From assembly GCA_027325115.1 (NCBI GenBank), contig DAHWFG010000414.1, positions 1 to 15,488 of the forward strand: a DNA stretch of 15,488 nucleotides, read 5' to 3'. This DNA comes from JAKBCQ01 sp021807585 (GTDB lineage Bacteria > Planctomycetota > Planctomycetia > Isosphaerales > Isosphaeraceae). This document shows, one piece after another, positions 6,653 to 14,039 of this stretch; position 1 is the stretch's first letter, and each line of letters begins with the position of its first letter. Below the pieces are notes generated by a model. The model ran no database searches and was not told the origin of the DNA. It worked only from the letters and a program-made list of their open reading frames with translations. The translations under genes were made by a program, and so were the position numbers.

Positions 6653-7005
6653 TCAGCATTTAAGATGATGTATGTCGTGATTCTCGAGGCCCCGAGCCTT
6701 TTTAAGATCGAGGTTTTCCGCGGTGATCTTGGCGATCGCGTCCGTTAGACTCCGATTCTCTTCTTTCGAGGAATCGGTCGGAGTCGTCCTCCTTGCCGGA
6801 GCGGTTGTCAAAGATTCGCTTCGCCGAGTTGAGCAGGCGCTTCTTCCACACGTAGTAAAGAGCGAGTGGAACTTCTTCTCGGCGGCATCGATCCGACACC
6901 GCCACGCGCGGCTGAATGCCCGCAAGCGCGATGCGGAGCTTCTCCGAGGCGGTCCACTTGGGACGCTCTCCCTCCCGGCTCGTGCGAAGTCCTCCCGGAA
7001 TTCAT
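6653..7005 (-). pseudogene. degraded IS3-type transposase OrfA
   Basis: Three minus-strand frames together give one OrfA-like protein. From the ATG at 7005 comes MNSGRTSHE. After a frame change comes RPKWTASEKLRIALAGIQ, then PRVAVSDRCRREEVPLALYY and VWKKRLLNSAKRIFD. After another frame change near GKEDDSDR comes KEENRSLTDAIAKITAENLD and LKK. This order (KW-T-SEKLRI helix-turn-helix, then CRREEV...YYVWKKRLL, then a C-terminal leucine-rich EIxxLTxENxxLKK helix) is characteristic of DNA-binding OrfA of IS3-family elements. At least two frameshifts are needed and no OrfB or terminal repeats are visible, so this is a dead remnant, about 110 codons. It marks a former insertion in the accessory patch before the RlmN gene. 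Confidence 0.75.
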
Positions 7006-7104
7006 CTTTGATGATACCAGAGGAGAATTAAGCGTCATCAGCCGAATGTTCCAGTTGGCCCGGCACGCCACGGTCCATCGCATCGGGTTCGCGCGAATTG
7101 TTGG

Positions 7105-7110
7105 TATACT
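7105..7110 (+). promoter_or_regulatory. possible -10 box for the RlmN gene
   Basis: TATACT lies 26 bases before the GTG at 7137. No convincing -35 hexamer lies 16-18 bases upstream, so this is weak support only. Confidence 0.2.
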
Positions 7111-7136
7111 TCTCTGGTTGACGCCGCAATCATCAA

Positions 7137-8246
7137 GTGCGCGGAACCTGGACCCATTTGGGGGCGATCGATCTCGTGATTCAACCGGAAAGTCATGCCG
7201 CGGATATCGACCCGCGCGATCACGATCCCGTGCAATTTCTGGCGCGGATCACACGCCTGGGAGAGTCCGAGGCGACCGCGAGACGCTGGCTCTCCGCGAC
7301 GATCGGCCGAGGGATTCTCGATCCGGTCGCGTGGAATCAATCGTTCCAAATTCCCAAGCGACTCACGATCCGCGCCGTCGATCCGCTTCCCAGATTAAGA
7401 TTAGAACATGTTTCCACGTCTAAACTCGACGGCTTCGAAAAACTCCTCCTGCGCACGACAGATGGATTATCGATTGAAACTGTGTTAATTCCTTTGAAAA
7501 AGCCTGGCGCCGTCAGCGTGTGCGTGTCGTCGCAGGTGGGCTGCGCGATGGGATGCGTTTATTGCGCCACGGCGCGAATGACGAGTCGACGTAACCTGGC
7601 GGTGTGGGAGATCGTCGATCAATTCCATCACGCGCGGGCGCGAGCCGTTTCTCAGGGGAGACGCGTGACGGGTGTCGTATTCATGGGGATGGGAGAACCG
7701 TTCCTCAATTATGATCGCGTGCTCGCCGCGGCCGAGTTGCTTTCGTGCCCATTCGGCGGCTCGGTCGGGGGAGGGGGGATGACGATCAGTACGGTCGGCC
7801 TCGTTCCGGAGATCGATCGCTTCACCGCCGAGAAGCGTCGGTTTCGGTTATCGATCAGTCTGGGAGCGGCGAGTGATGAAAAGCGAGCGATGCTCGTTCC
7901 GGTCGCGGCTCGTTCACCGATCCGCGAGGTCGTCGCCGCGGCGGCGCGCCACGCGCGGGCCCGGAACGATCGCGTTATGCTAAGTTACGTGTGCATTCAT
8001 GGAGTTAACGTCGGCGAGGACGACGCCCGCGACCTGGGAGAGCTGCTCGCGGGGATCCGCGTCCGGTTCGACCTGATCGACGTCGTCGATCCCACGGGTA
8101 GGTACAAGCCCCCCGAACCCGACGAACTGAAGCGATTTCGCGATCTCCTTTCGATCCATCTCGGCCAGCCCGTCGTCCGTCGCTATTCGGGGGGCGCCGA
8201 TATCCAGGCGGCTTGCGGAACGCTCGCGGGAGCGACGGCGCTATAG
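7137..8246 (+). CDS. rlmN: RlmN-type radical SAM 23S rRNA (adenine-C2) methyltransferase
   Basis: Transfers a methyl group to C2 of A2503 in 23S rRNA (and, in bacteria studied, A37 of some tRNAs) by radical SAM chemistry with a protein-methyl intermediate. In this 369-residue protein C136, C140 and C143 (GCAMGCVYC) form the CxxxCxxC [4Fe-4S] ligand set. C129 of CVSSQVGC matches the conserved E. coli RlmN C118, and C360 near the C-terminus (QAACGTLAG) matches the methylated C355. The GMGEP motif is at 184-188 (SAM binding), followed by ISTVGLVPEI and LSISLGAASDEKRAMLVP. All hallmark residues are present, so activity is expected. The start is uncertain: GTG at 7137 has no Shine-Dalgarno, and GTG at 7176 has GGGGG 11 bases upstream. 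Planctomycetes may carry several RlmN/Cfr paralogues, and the exact specificity of this copy is inferred. Confidence 0.9.
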   Translation: MRGTWTHLGAIDLVIQPESHAADIDPRDHDPVQFLARITRLGESEATARRWLSATIGRGILDPVAWNQSFQIPKRLTIRAVDPLPRLRLEHVSTSKLDGFEKLLLRTTDGLSIETVLIPLKKPGAVSVCVSSQVGCAMGCVYCATARMTSRRNLAVWEIVDQFHHARARAVSQGRRVTGVVFMGMGEPFLNYDRVLAAAELLSCPFGGSVGGGGMTISTVGLVPEIDRFTAEKRRFRLSISLGAASDEKRAMLVPVAARSPIREVVAAAARHARARNDRVMLSYVCIHGVNVGEDDARDLGELLAGIRVRFDLIDVVDPTGRYKPPEPDELKRFRDLLSIHLGQPVVRRYSGGADIQAACGTLAGATAL

Positions 8247-8684
8247 ACAAGAATATCCAAAGTTCAAATTATGATGTTTTTAATATGTAATGATTAGTAT
8301 GCCCTGACGGGAGAACTCCATTCGCGGCGTATCGTCGACCGCGCCGCTCGAACGAGAACGGTCGGTCGACGACTCGCGCCGCTCGAATCGAATCGGGGAT
8401 GATAAAATACGACGACTGCGCAGAATATCCGGCCCTGTATTATATTGCTTGTAGCGTACGCCAAGTATAGCTTGGGTGTGTATCGTGCGTTCTCTCATGG
8501 CTCAACCCATGGATCACCACATGAAGTTGATCTTTGAGATTCTCGCTTCGAGCCGCTCGCTTCAATCGCGCATCGATAGGCTTCGGTCTACCTGGAGGAT
8601 CGCTCCTTGGGTCGACCGGAATCACCACGATCCGAATGCGGATCAGCGGCGCGATAACTCATTAATAAAGTCGCAACACACGAG
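8247..8684. other. intergenic region upstream of the large extracellular protein
   Basis: No convincing gene; the 70-codon frame from 8476 has no Shine-Dalgarno or recognisable content. The region contains a 13-base direct repeat (8340-8352 and 8375-8387) and a small inverted repeat CCAAG-TATAG-CTTGG at 8461-8475, both possible regulatory sites for the downstream gene. No clear terminator for the methyltransferase gene is seen. Confidence 0.5.
8340..8387. repeat. 13-base direct repeat upstream of the GH64-like gene
   Basis: CGCGCCGCTCGAA occurs exactly at 8340-8352 and 8375-8387, a 35-base period, with GTCGAC just before or near each copy. The spacing is close to helical phasing (about 3.3 turns). 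It could be a pair of regulator sites or chance in CG-rich sequence. Confidence 0.4.
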
Positions 8685-11600
8685 ATGATTATGAAACTGA
8701 TCACGCGATTCTCAGGCATCAATCGAACCTCCCGACACGCGATCGATCGCCGAACCCCGCGCCGTCGCCGGGTAATGATCGACGAGCTCGAACGTCGTGT
8801 GACACCCGCGACCTTGACGACGTTTGAGTTCCAGATCCCGGCCGCGGTGGCCAATCTGGGCGTTCAGCTCGCGATCTTCGGAACCACCCCCTCGTCGGCG
8901 GGACAGCAGTATCTCGCCGAGAATTCGGGCGTCTACACGTATCAAAATGATCCGACATCGGGCTTGCTCCCCATGATTACATTGAGCAATCCGTCGACGA
9001 CGAATCAACAGAATGTCACTGTTTCGATCCCGATCCCCGCCGAGCAACTTTCCGCGGGCGAAGCAGTGATGTTCGTCGGCCCGAACGCGGGATTGAAGAT
9101 TCAACTCAACGCCGCGAACAATACCGGTTTCGCCTCGGTCCCGTCGGTCTCGACGAATCCCAACGATACATTCTCGCTCTTTGAACTGACAAATCTCCAG
9201 CAGACGACCGGAGTCGACGCGGGGGAATACTCGCTCGACGTCGATATCTCGGAGATCGATCAGCTCGGTTTCACGTACACGGTCACGTCGTCGAACGCAG
9301 CGCCTTATCCGCTCTCCACGGTGGGGACGTCGGCCGATCGATCCACATTCTTCACGAGGTTCAGTAACGCGTTCACGACAAACAACACGGCGTTTTTGGA
9401 ATCGTTGAAGCTTGGACAGAACAGCCTGGGCGATCAGGTGCGGCTTGTCGCTCCCCAAACAATCCTTGGAACATATGAGAAGAACGGTCCCAACTTGATG
9501 TCCGCGGGCGCCGTTGGAACGGGAGGAAACGGCGGGCTCACGCAGGGAACCGCATATTATTATCTGATTACCGCGACGAGCGCCTCGGGCGAGACGCAGC
9601 CGAGCGCCAATCTCGCTTACGCGGGAGGGATCTCGAACAACACGTCGAGCGTCGTGCTCAACTGGCAGCCTTATACGGGGATCCAAATCGGTTCGGGACA
9701 GAACAACCCCTTCGTAGCGGGGAGTTCGGATACGACCGGATACAATATCTACCGGGGCGTCGGCCTGCCGCCCGACAATACCGGGGCTCACCCTCCCGCG
9801 CTCAGCGCATTCCAGTTAATCGGATCGGTCTCGGGCGCGAATACGACCACGTTCACCGATCCCGGACTGACGCCGCGGAATACGGCGCCGCCGACGAACA
9901 GCTACGGGTTCGATCCGCTCAGCACGTATTTCACCCCGGTGATTAATAACTTCTTCAGTTATTATCAAACCCATACTTTTACCTACATTCAAGATCCGCA
10001 GAATCCATCGTACGGACCGACCACGTTCGCGGGAAACGTCGTCTCGATCGTCCCCTCATGGGAGACCGGCGGCACGAGATACACCGTCCTCGCGCTCACG
10101 GGATCGGGCGGCGAATTCAACGGCGAAACGTTTTATGTTTATGATCCTATGTTTTCAACCAATACCAACGTTTCCACGCTTCCGCCGATGCCCGCGTGGC
10201 TTGCGACGGCGAGTTCGGCTTCGGAAACTCCTTCGCAGATGGTGTTCGGATGCGACGGAGTTTTCGCGACCAACACGATCGATCCCAACGTCATCTCTCT
10301 GCCGAACACGGGAGACGCCGAGAAGGCGTTGGGAAACATCGAAAACGTGATCGTCTCGGCCATGAACCGGGGAATCAGTACGCTTTCCCCCTCGCAATTC
10401 GTCAACCCGCTTCAGTTCTCCGCCGATCCGACTCCCGGAACGATCTCGGGAGGCTCGCTCACCCCCGGCCAAACTTATTATTACTTGATCACATCAGTTG
10501 GACCTGGAGGGCTTGAAACCGTTCCCACGCGTGAAGTCGCGGCGACCGTCGGCGCGGGTCAGAACGCGATCACGCTCAACTGGGCCGCGGTTTCATCCAC
10601 GGCGGCGACATCGTTCAATATCTACCGAGGAACCGCGTCGGGGGGCGAGGTTCTGATCGCAACCGTGTCCAACGTCACACCCCCGCCAACTTCATATGTG
10701 GACCTGGGCGGCCAAGCCGCGTCGACCGTCGTTCCGCCGTACCAGTTTTACTCTCCCGGATCGACGTCGAATCTCTATTCGGCCTTTCTGCATCAGAACA
10801 GCACAACCAATCCCACAACCGGAATCAGCGTCAACGGTCTGGTATATGGATATCCGTTCGATGATCAAGGGAACTTCTCCACAAACATTCAATATCCGAC
10901 GGGCGTCTACCCTACAACCGTCGTTTTCTCGATCAACCCCTTTACATCGGCGCCTCCCACGCCCAGCCCCGTGACGATCACGACGACCGCGGGCGTCCCG
11001 TTCACGCTCGCAGTTCCGGGGACGATCGGAGAAACAATCTCCTTCGCATCCTCCGATCCCCGCGCCCTCTTGCCCGCGCCCTACACGTTCGTTTCGGCGG
11101 ATAACGGCTCTCATGTGTTTAACCTGACTCTGTTTCAAGAGGGCGACAAAACTGTGACGATCACCGGAGCTGGGAACGGCCTGTTGCAGACCGATACGGT
11201 GATCGTTCTCCCCGCCGCGGCGAATCACATCGCTTTCTCGCCCTTGCCGCGAACCGAATTCGTCAACACCCCATTCGAGGCGATCGTGGGAGTTTACGAC
11301 GTGTACGGCAATCTCGTCACCGACGCGAGCGGAGTCGTCGCGTTGAGTAGCCCCGATATAAAAGGAACGCGTTCAGCGTCGATCGAGAACGGATCGGCAA
11401 AGTTCGTGATTACGCCCACGAGGCCCGGGTACACCTTTTTGCAGGCCAATTCTCCTTACGGATCCGTACGATCAGGGGTGATCAGCATCTCGAATGCACA
11501 GTACTTCGCGGTCAAGTCGAATCCCGTCGTCGTCGAAGGACGACCGTTCTTTCTCACCGTGCTGGCGCGGAAGCCGTTCGGCTTTCTTGATCGGCTATAT

Positions 11601-11819
11601 CAGGGGACGATCGACGTTTTCGACTCCGGCAAGCTTGTCGGATACGGCGCCGCGGTGAACGGAATCGCCGAAATCGCGGTCTCATTGCCGCCCAAACCTG
11701 GATATCAGTTCCTTTTGATTCGTGACGGCTTCAAGATGTCGCTCATGGGACGAAAGTTCGTCCGCGTCGTCGTTCCCGGCGGGTTTCCTCGCATGACGCG
11801 ATTCGTACGCCGTGTGTAA
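8685..11819 (+). CDS. extracellular GH64-like beta-1,3-glucanase with two inserted FN3-like modules and C-terminal Ig-like domains
   Basis: A 1044-residue exported protein. ELERRVTPAT (about residues 34-43), after a basic stretch, is the planctomycete 'LExRxxPA' N-terminal signature of large surface proteins. I read a split GH64/thaumatin-like domain. Residues about 45-260 include FSLFELTNLQ and VDISEIDQLGF; E167 and D192 align with the catalytic Glu154 and Asp170 of Streptomyces matensis laminaripentaose-producing glucanase. Residues about 405-570 follow, with VFGCDGVFATN and NVIVSAMNRG. The domain ends near residues 690-760 with NLYSAFLHQN and YGYPFDDQG, like the GH64 'YAxxxHxxxxxgYaFpYDDv' end. 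Two fibronectin-III-like modules (TAYYYLITATSASGE...YNIYRG and TYYYLITSVGPGGLE...FNIYRG) interrupt it at about 275-400 and 575-690. Residues about 765-1044 are Ig-like. The product class is inferred; active sites look preserved. The start is the ATG at 8685 or 8691, with a weak ribosome site. Confidence 0.75.
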   Translation: MIMKLITRFSGINRTSRHAIDRRTPRRRRVMIDELERRVTPATLTTFEFQIPAAVANLGVQLAIFGTTPSSAGQQYLAENSGVYTYQNDPTSGLLPMITLSNPSTTNQQNVTVSIPIPAEQLSAGEAVMFVGPNAGLKIQLNAANNTGFASVPSVSTNPNDTFSLFELTNLQQTTGVDAGEYSLDVDISEIDQLGFTYTVTSSNAAPYPLSTVGTSADRSTFFTRFSNAFTTNNTAFLESLKLGQNSLGDQVRLVAPQTILGTYEKNGPNLMSAGAVGTGGNGGLTQGTAYYYLITATSASGETQPSANLAYAGGISNNTSSVVLNWQPYTGIQIGSGQNNPFVAGSSDTTGYNIYRGVGLPPDNTGAHPPALSAFQLIGSVSGANTTTFTDPGLTPRNTAPPTNSYGFDPLSTYFTPVINNFFSYYQTHTFTYIQDPQNPSYGPTTFAGNVVSIVPSWETGGTRYTVLALTGSGGEFNGETFYVYDPMFSTNTNVSTLPPMPAWLATASSASETPSQMVFGCDGVFATNTIDPNVISLPNTGDAEKALGNIENVIVSAMNRGISTLSPSQFVNPLQFSADPTPGTISGGSLTPGQTYYYLITSVGPGGLETVPTREVAATVGAGQNAITLNWAAVSSTAATSFNIYRGTASGGEVLIATVSNVTPPPTSYVDLGGQAASTVVPPYQFYSPGSTSNLYSAFLHQNSTTNPTTGISVNGLVYGYPFDDQGNFSTNIQYPTGVYPTTVVFSINPFTSAPPTPSPVTITTTAGVPFTLAVPGTIGETISFASSDPRALLPAPYTFVSADNGSHVFNLTLFQEGDKTVTITGAGNGLLQTDTVIVLPAAANHIAFSPLPRTEFVNTPFEAIVGVYDVYGNLVTDASGVVALSSPDIKGTRSASIENGSAKFVITPTRPGYTFLQANSPYGSVRSGVISISNAQYFAVKSNPVVVEGRPFFLTVLARKPFGFLDRLYQGTIDVFDSGKLVGYGAAVNGIAEIAVSLPPKPGYQFLLIRDGFKMSLMGRKFVRVVVPGGFPRMTRFVRRV
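9513..9884 (+). other. first inserted fibronectin-III-like module
   Basis: Within the large extracellular protein, about residues 277-400. It has the strand GLTQGTAYYYLITATSASGE, then SSVVLNWQPYTG and GYNIYRGVG, ending in a TTTFTDPGL strand. This arrangement (TxYYYxITAxxxxGE, VxLxWxxxxxxxxYxIYRG, TxFxDxG) recurs in the second module, so the two are homologous repeats, likely binding or spacing modules. Boundaries are approximate. Confidence 0.55.
10417..10740 (+). other. second inserted fibronectin-III-like module
   Basis: About residues 578-685 of the large extracellular protein. LTPGQTYYYLITSVGPGGLE, NAITLNWAAVSSTAATSFNI and YRGTASGGEVLIATVS then TSYVDLG mirror the first module. It separates the GH64-like CDGVFATN/MNRG part from the final NLYSAFLHQN/YPFDDQG part. 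Boundaries are approximate. Confidence 0.55.
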
Positions 11820-11944
11820 CGCCCCATTCGCTTCGACAAGCGGCGATTCGTCTTCGAGAGATCTCGACGGGTTGGGGATCTCGACGAACCGAACGAAGGC
11901 TGATCGGTTGGAAGGATTCGTTCCGAGGCGCCCGCGACCTTAAT

Positions 11945-11971
11945 GATAGGCGGATGAATCATCCGCCTATC
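11945..11971 (+). terminator. strong intrinsic-type terminator after the GH64-like gene
   Basis: GATAGGCGGATGA (11945-11957) and TCATCCGCCTATC (11959-11971) are perfectly complementary 13-mers around one base, realistically an 11-bp stem with a 5-base loop. TTCTTATT follows. It lies 125 bases after the stop of the plus-strand gene and between two convergent genes. Confidence 0.75.
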
Positions 11972-11995
11972 TTCTTATTCAAAGAAGATTTTTAT
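11969..11995 (+). terminator. second, overlapping terminator hairpin
   Basis: ATCTTCTT (11969-11976) pairs with AAGAAGAT (11982-11989) around ATTCA and is followed by a run of T (11990-11993, then A and T). It shares three bases with the first hairpin, so the two cannot form fully at once. It is a back-up terminator for the plus strand. Confidence 0.6.
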
Positions 11996-12080
11996 ATGTC
12001 ATGATCGTCCTACATATAAGATCAATTGATTTTGCCGACGATTTGGAGTTGAAATGGGGGCGGCTTGGATGCGGCCGCGA

Positions 12081-12488
12081 TCACGGTTTCTCTTTCGATC
12101 CATCGAGCTCAATTGAAGCCGAATTGATGCAATACCGCAGCCCCGTCGTCGGCGGTCCGTCGTTGAAAACGTGCCCCAGATGACCGCCGCACCGGGCGCA
12201 TGTCGCCTCGGTCCGAATCATCCCGTGGCTCACATCGCGATGTTCCTCAATCATCTCGCCGTTGATCGGTCGATCGAAGCTCGGCCAACCGCACCCCGAG
12301 TCGAACTTCGCCTCCGACGAAAACAGCTCGGCGCCGCATCCGGCGCACACGTAAACGCCGGGAGTTTTCGTCGACCAGTAAGCCCCCGTGAACGCGCGCT
12401 CGGTCCCCTTGCGGCGCAACACGTGATATTGTTCGTCGGTCAGTACGGCCCGCCACTCGTCGTCGGTCTTATTGATTTTTTCAATCAT
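12081..12488 (-). CDS. msrB: peptide methionine (R)-S-oxide reductase MsrB
   Basis: Reduces methionine-R-sulfoxide in proteins, repairing oxidative damage. Numbering from the longest in-frame Met at 12563, C73/C76 (CAGC) and C122/C125 (CARC) are the structural zinc ligands. SGCGWPSF (C91) is the classic motif carrying the usual resolving cysteine. RYCINSASI (C145) holds the catalytic cysteine, and HLGHVFNDGP precedes it. The domain is complete. Several ATGs are possible: 12503, 12494 and 12488 all precede IEKINKTDDEW, the expected MsrB N-terminus, whereas the extension up to 12563 resembles leader sequence. I chose 12488; a start at 12494 or 12503 is equally possible. No export signal, so probably cytoplasmic. 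It lies about 100 bases downstream of the DUF1501 gene in the same direction and may share its transcript, but functional linkage is unlikely. Confidence 0.93.
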   Translation of the reverse strand: MIEKINKTDDEWRAVLTDEQYHVLRRKGTERAFTGAYWSTKTPGVYVCAGCGAELFSSEAKFDSGCGWPSFDRPINGEMIEEHRDVSHGMIRTEATCARCGGHLGHVFNDGPPTTGLRYCINSASIELDGSKEKP

Positions 12489-12605
12489 GATCATAATTCT
12501 CATTAAATCGACATAAAAGCTGATGCGAGACGCGCCGGACGACTTTAATCTACCGGAATCCAAGTACGATTGGGGATCTCGATTTCCGTGTTTCGGGGTT
12601 TCTCG

Positions 12606-13973
12606 TCACGCGATCACGGCGTCGACGACGTTCCCGTAAACGTCGGTCAGGCGGAAATCGCGTCCCGAATAGCGGTATGTGAGCCGTTCGTGATCGAGCC
12701 CCATCAGGCGGAGGATTGTCGCGTGCATATCATGAACATGCATTGGGTTTTCGACGGGCTTATCGCCGTAATGATCGGATACACCGTAATCGAAGCCTCG
12801 TTTGGCGCCGCCTCCGGCGAGGAAACACGTGAAACACCGGCTGTGATGGCCGCGACCTTTGGGGGTGAGATCTTGCCAGGGAGTGCGGCCGAACTCAGAG
12901 CAGCCGACGATCAACGTCTCGTCCAACAAACCCCGTGAACGGAGATCTTTGACGAGCGCAGCGAGCGGTCGATCGACGTTCCGCGCCAATTTACGATGAT
13001 CCTCAATGTCGTTATGGCTGTCCCAATTCGTGTTCGACCCGACGTCGAACAACTCGACGACGCGAACCCCGCGCTCGATCAACCGTCGCGCGATCAAACA
13101 CTGCGCCCCGAACGACGCTCGATCGCCCGCCTTTGCGCCGTAAAGGTTCAAGATATGTTCGGGCTCTTTGCCGATATCGAACGCCTCGGGCGCCTCGCGC
13201 ATTAAACCTTGCGCCGTCTCGAACGAACTCGATCGCGCCGCGAGCGCCTCGTCGCCGGCTCGCCGAGCCGCGTGCGATTGATTGAGATCGCGCAGCATCA
13301 GGCTCTCGAGTTCGCGCCGCGTCGTCGAAACGACTCGGCTGTTGACGTTGGGCAACGGGTCGGGTCCGGGAATCACCCGCACTCCCTTATGGAACGCGGG
13401 CAAAAAGCTCGAATCCCAAACCTGAAATCCGTTGTACGGATCCTTCGCCGCCAGCACGACGAACGACGGCAGGTTGTGATTGAGCGTCCCGAGCCCGTAA
13501 CTGATCCACGAACCCAGGCTCGGCATCGGGATCGTCACCGAGCCCGTCAGCATTCCCAGCGTCGCCGCCGAATGTCCCGCCGAATCGCCGTGGATCGAAT
13601 GCAAGAAACAGAATTCGTCGATCACCGACCCGACCTCGGCGAACAGCTCGCTCACCATCTTGCCGCGCTCGCCGCACGGCTTCCACGCGTAAGGAGAAGC
13701 CTTCACCTTCCGCTTCCCCTCCGCCTTGTCGTGATCCGCCTGGAGCCTCGGCTTATAATCAAACGTATCAAGATGCGACATTCCCCCGGTCATAAAAAAC
13801 AAGATCATATGCTTTGCTTTGGAAGGGAAATGTCCCGGTTTGGGAGCGAGCGGACAGCCCCCCTGTAGCGCCGCGGCGCGAACGAGCCGGTCGTAAAGCC
13901 CGAGCCCGCCGAGCGCCGTTCCCGCCGATCGAGCCAAGAATCCGCGACGATCGATTAAGTCTTGATTCGTCAT
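12606..13973 (-). CDS. DUF1501 domain protein, Tat-exported
   Basis: A full-length (455 residues) member of the DUF1501 family, which is hugely expanded in planctomycetes and whose activity is unknown; the fold is thought to be related to the alkaline phosphatase/sulfatase superfamily. The N-terminus IDRRGFLARSAGTALGGLGL is a twin-arginine export signal. Characteristic motifs are present: MTGGMSHLDTFDYKP (about residues 61-75), FCFLHSIHGDSAGHSAAT, GVRVVELFD, CSEFGRTPW, GRGHHSRCFTCFLAGGG and the C-terminal HATILRLMGLDHERLTYRYS GRDFRLTDVYG. GGAGG lies 6 bases before the ATG, fixing the start. It follows the DUF1553 gene by 66 bases on the same strand, the classic planctomycete pair. Confidence 0.93.
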   Translation of the reverse strand: MTNQDLIDRRGFLARSAGTALGGLGLYDRLVRAAALQGGCPLAPKPGHFPSKAKHMILFFMTGGMSHLDTFDYKPRLQADHDKAEGKRKVKASPYAWKPCGERGKMVSELFAEVGSVIDEFCFLHSIHGDSAGHSAATLGMLTGSVTIPMPSLGSWISYGLGTLNHNLPSFVVLAAKDPYNGFQVWDSSFLPAFHKGVRVIPGPDPLPNVNSRVVSTTRRELESLMLRDLNQSHAARRAGDEALAARSSSFETAQGLMREAPEAFDIGKEPEHILNLYGAKAGDRASFGAQCLIARRLIERGVRVVELFDVGSNTNWDSHNDIEDHRKLARNVDRPLAALVKDLRSRGLLDETLIVGCSEFGRTPWQDLTPKGRGHHSRCFTCFLAGGGAKRGFDYGVSDHYGDKPVENPMHVHDMHATILRLMGLDHERLTYRYSGRDFRLTDVYGNVVDAVIA

Positions 13974-13979
13974 CGCAAA

Positions 13980-13984
13980 CCTCC
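13980..13984 (-). promoter_or_regulatory. ribosome binding site for the DUF1501 gene
   Basis: Read on the minus strand, GGAGG lies 6 bases before the ATG at 13973 and supports that start. Confidence 0.6.
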
Positions 13985-14039
13985 AGAAGATTAATTTATA
14001 TGTGACGCTTTGATGAATCGCGGAGGCGCCGAGCGATAT

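Noticed and set aside
6866..7423. Plus-strand 185-codon frame crossing the IS remnant and the start of the RlmN gene
   Set aside because: Covers the antisense of the OrfA fossil and a shifted frame of the methyltransferase; no coherent protein.
8476..8688. 70-codon plus-strand frame before the GH64-like gene
   Set aside because: Low-quality composition and no ribosome site; overlaps the next start.
8712..9791. Long minus-strand open frame (359 codons) opposite the GH64-like gene
   Set aside because: Arginine-rich, no family signature, fully antisense to a well-supported gene; a shadow of its codon bias.
11860..11886. 10-base direct repeat GATCTCGACG after the GH64-like gene
   Set aside because: Built from words common throughout the window; no structural context.
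13209..13868. Plus-strand frame of 219 codons opposite the DUF1501 gene
   Set aside because: Extremely Arg/His-rich and antisense to a certain gene.
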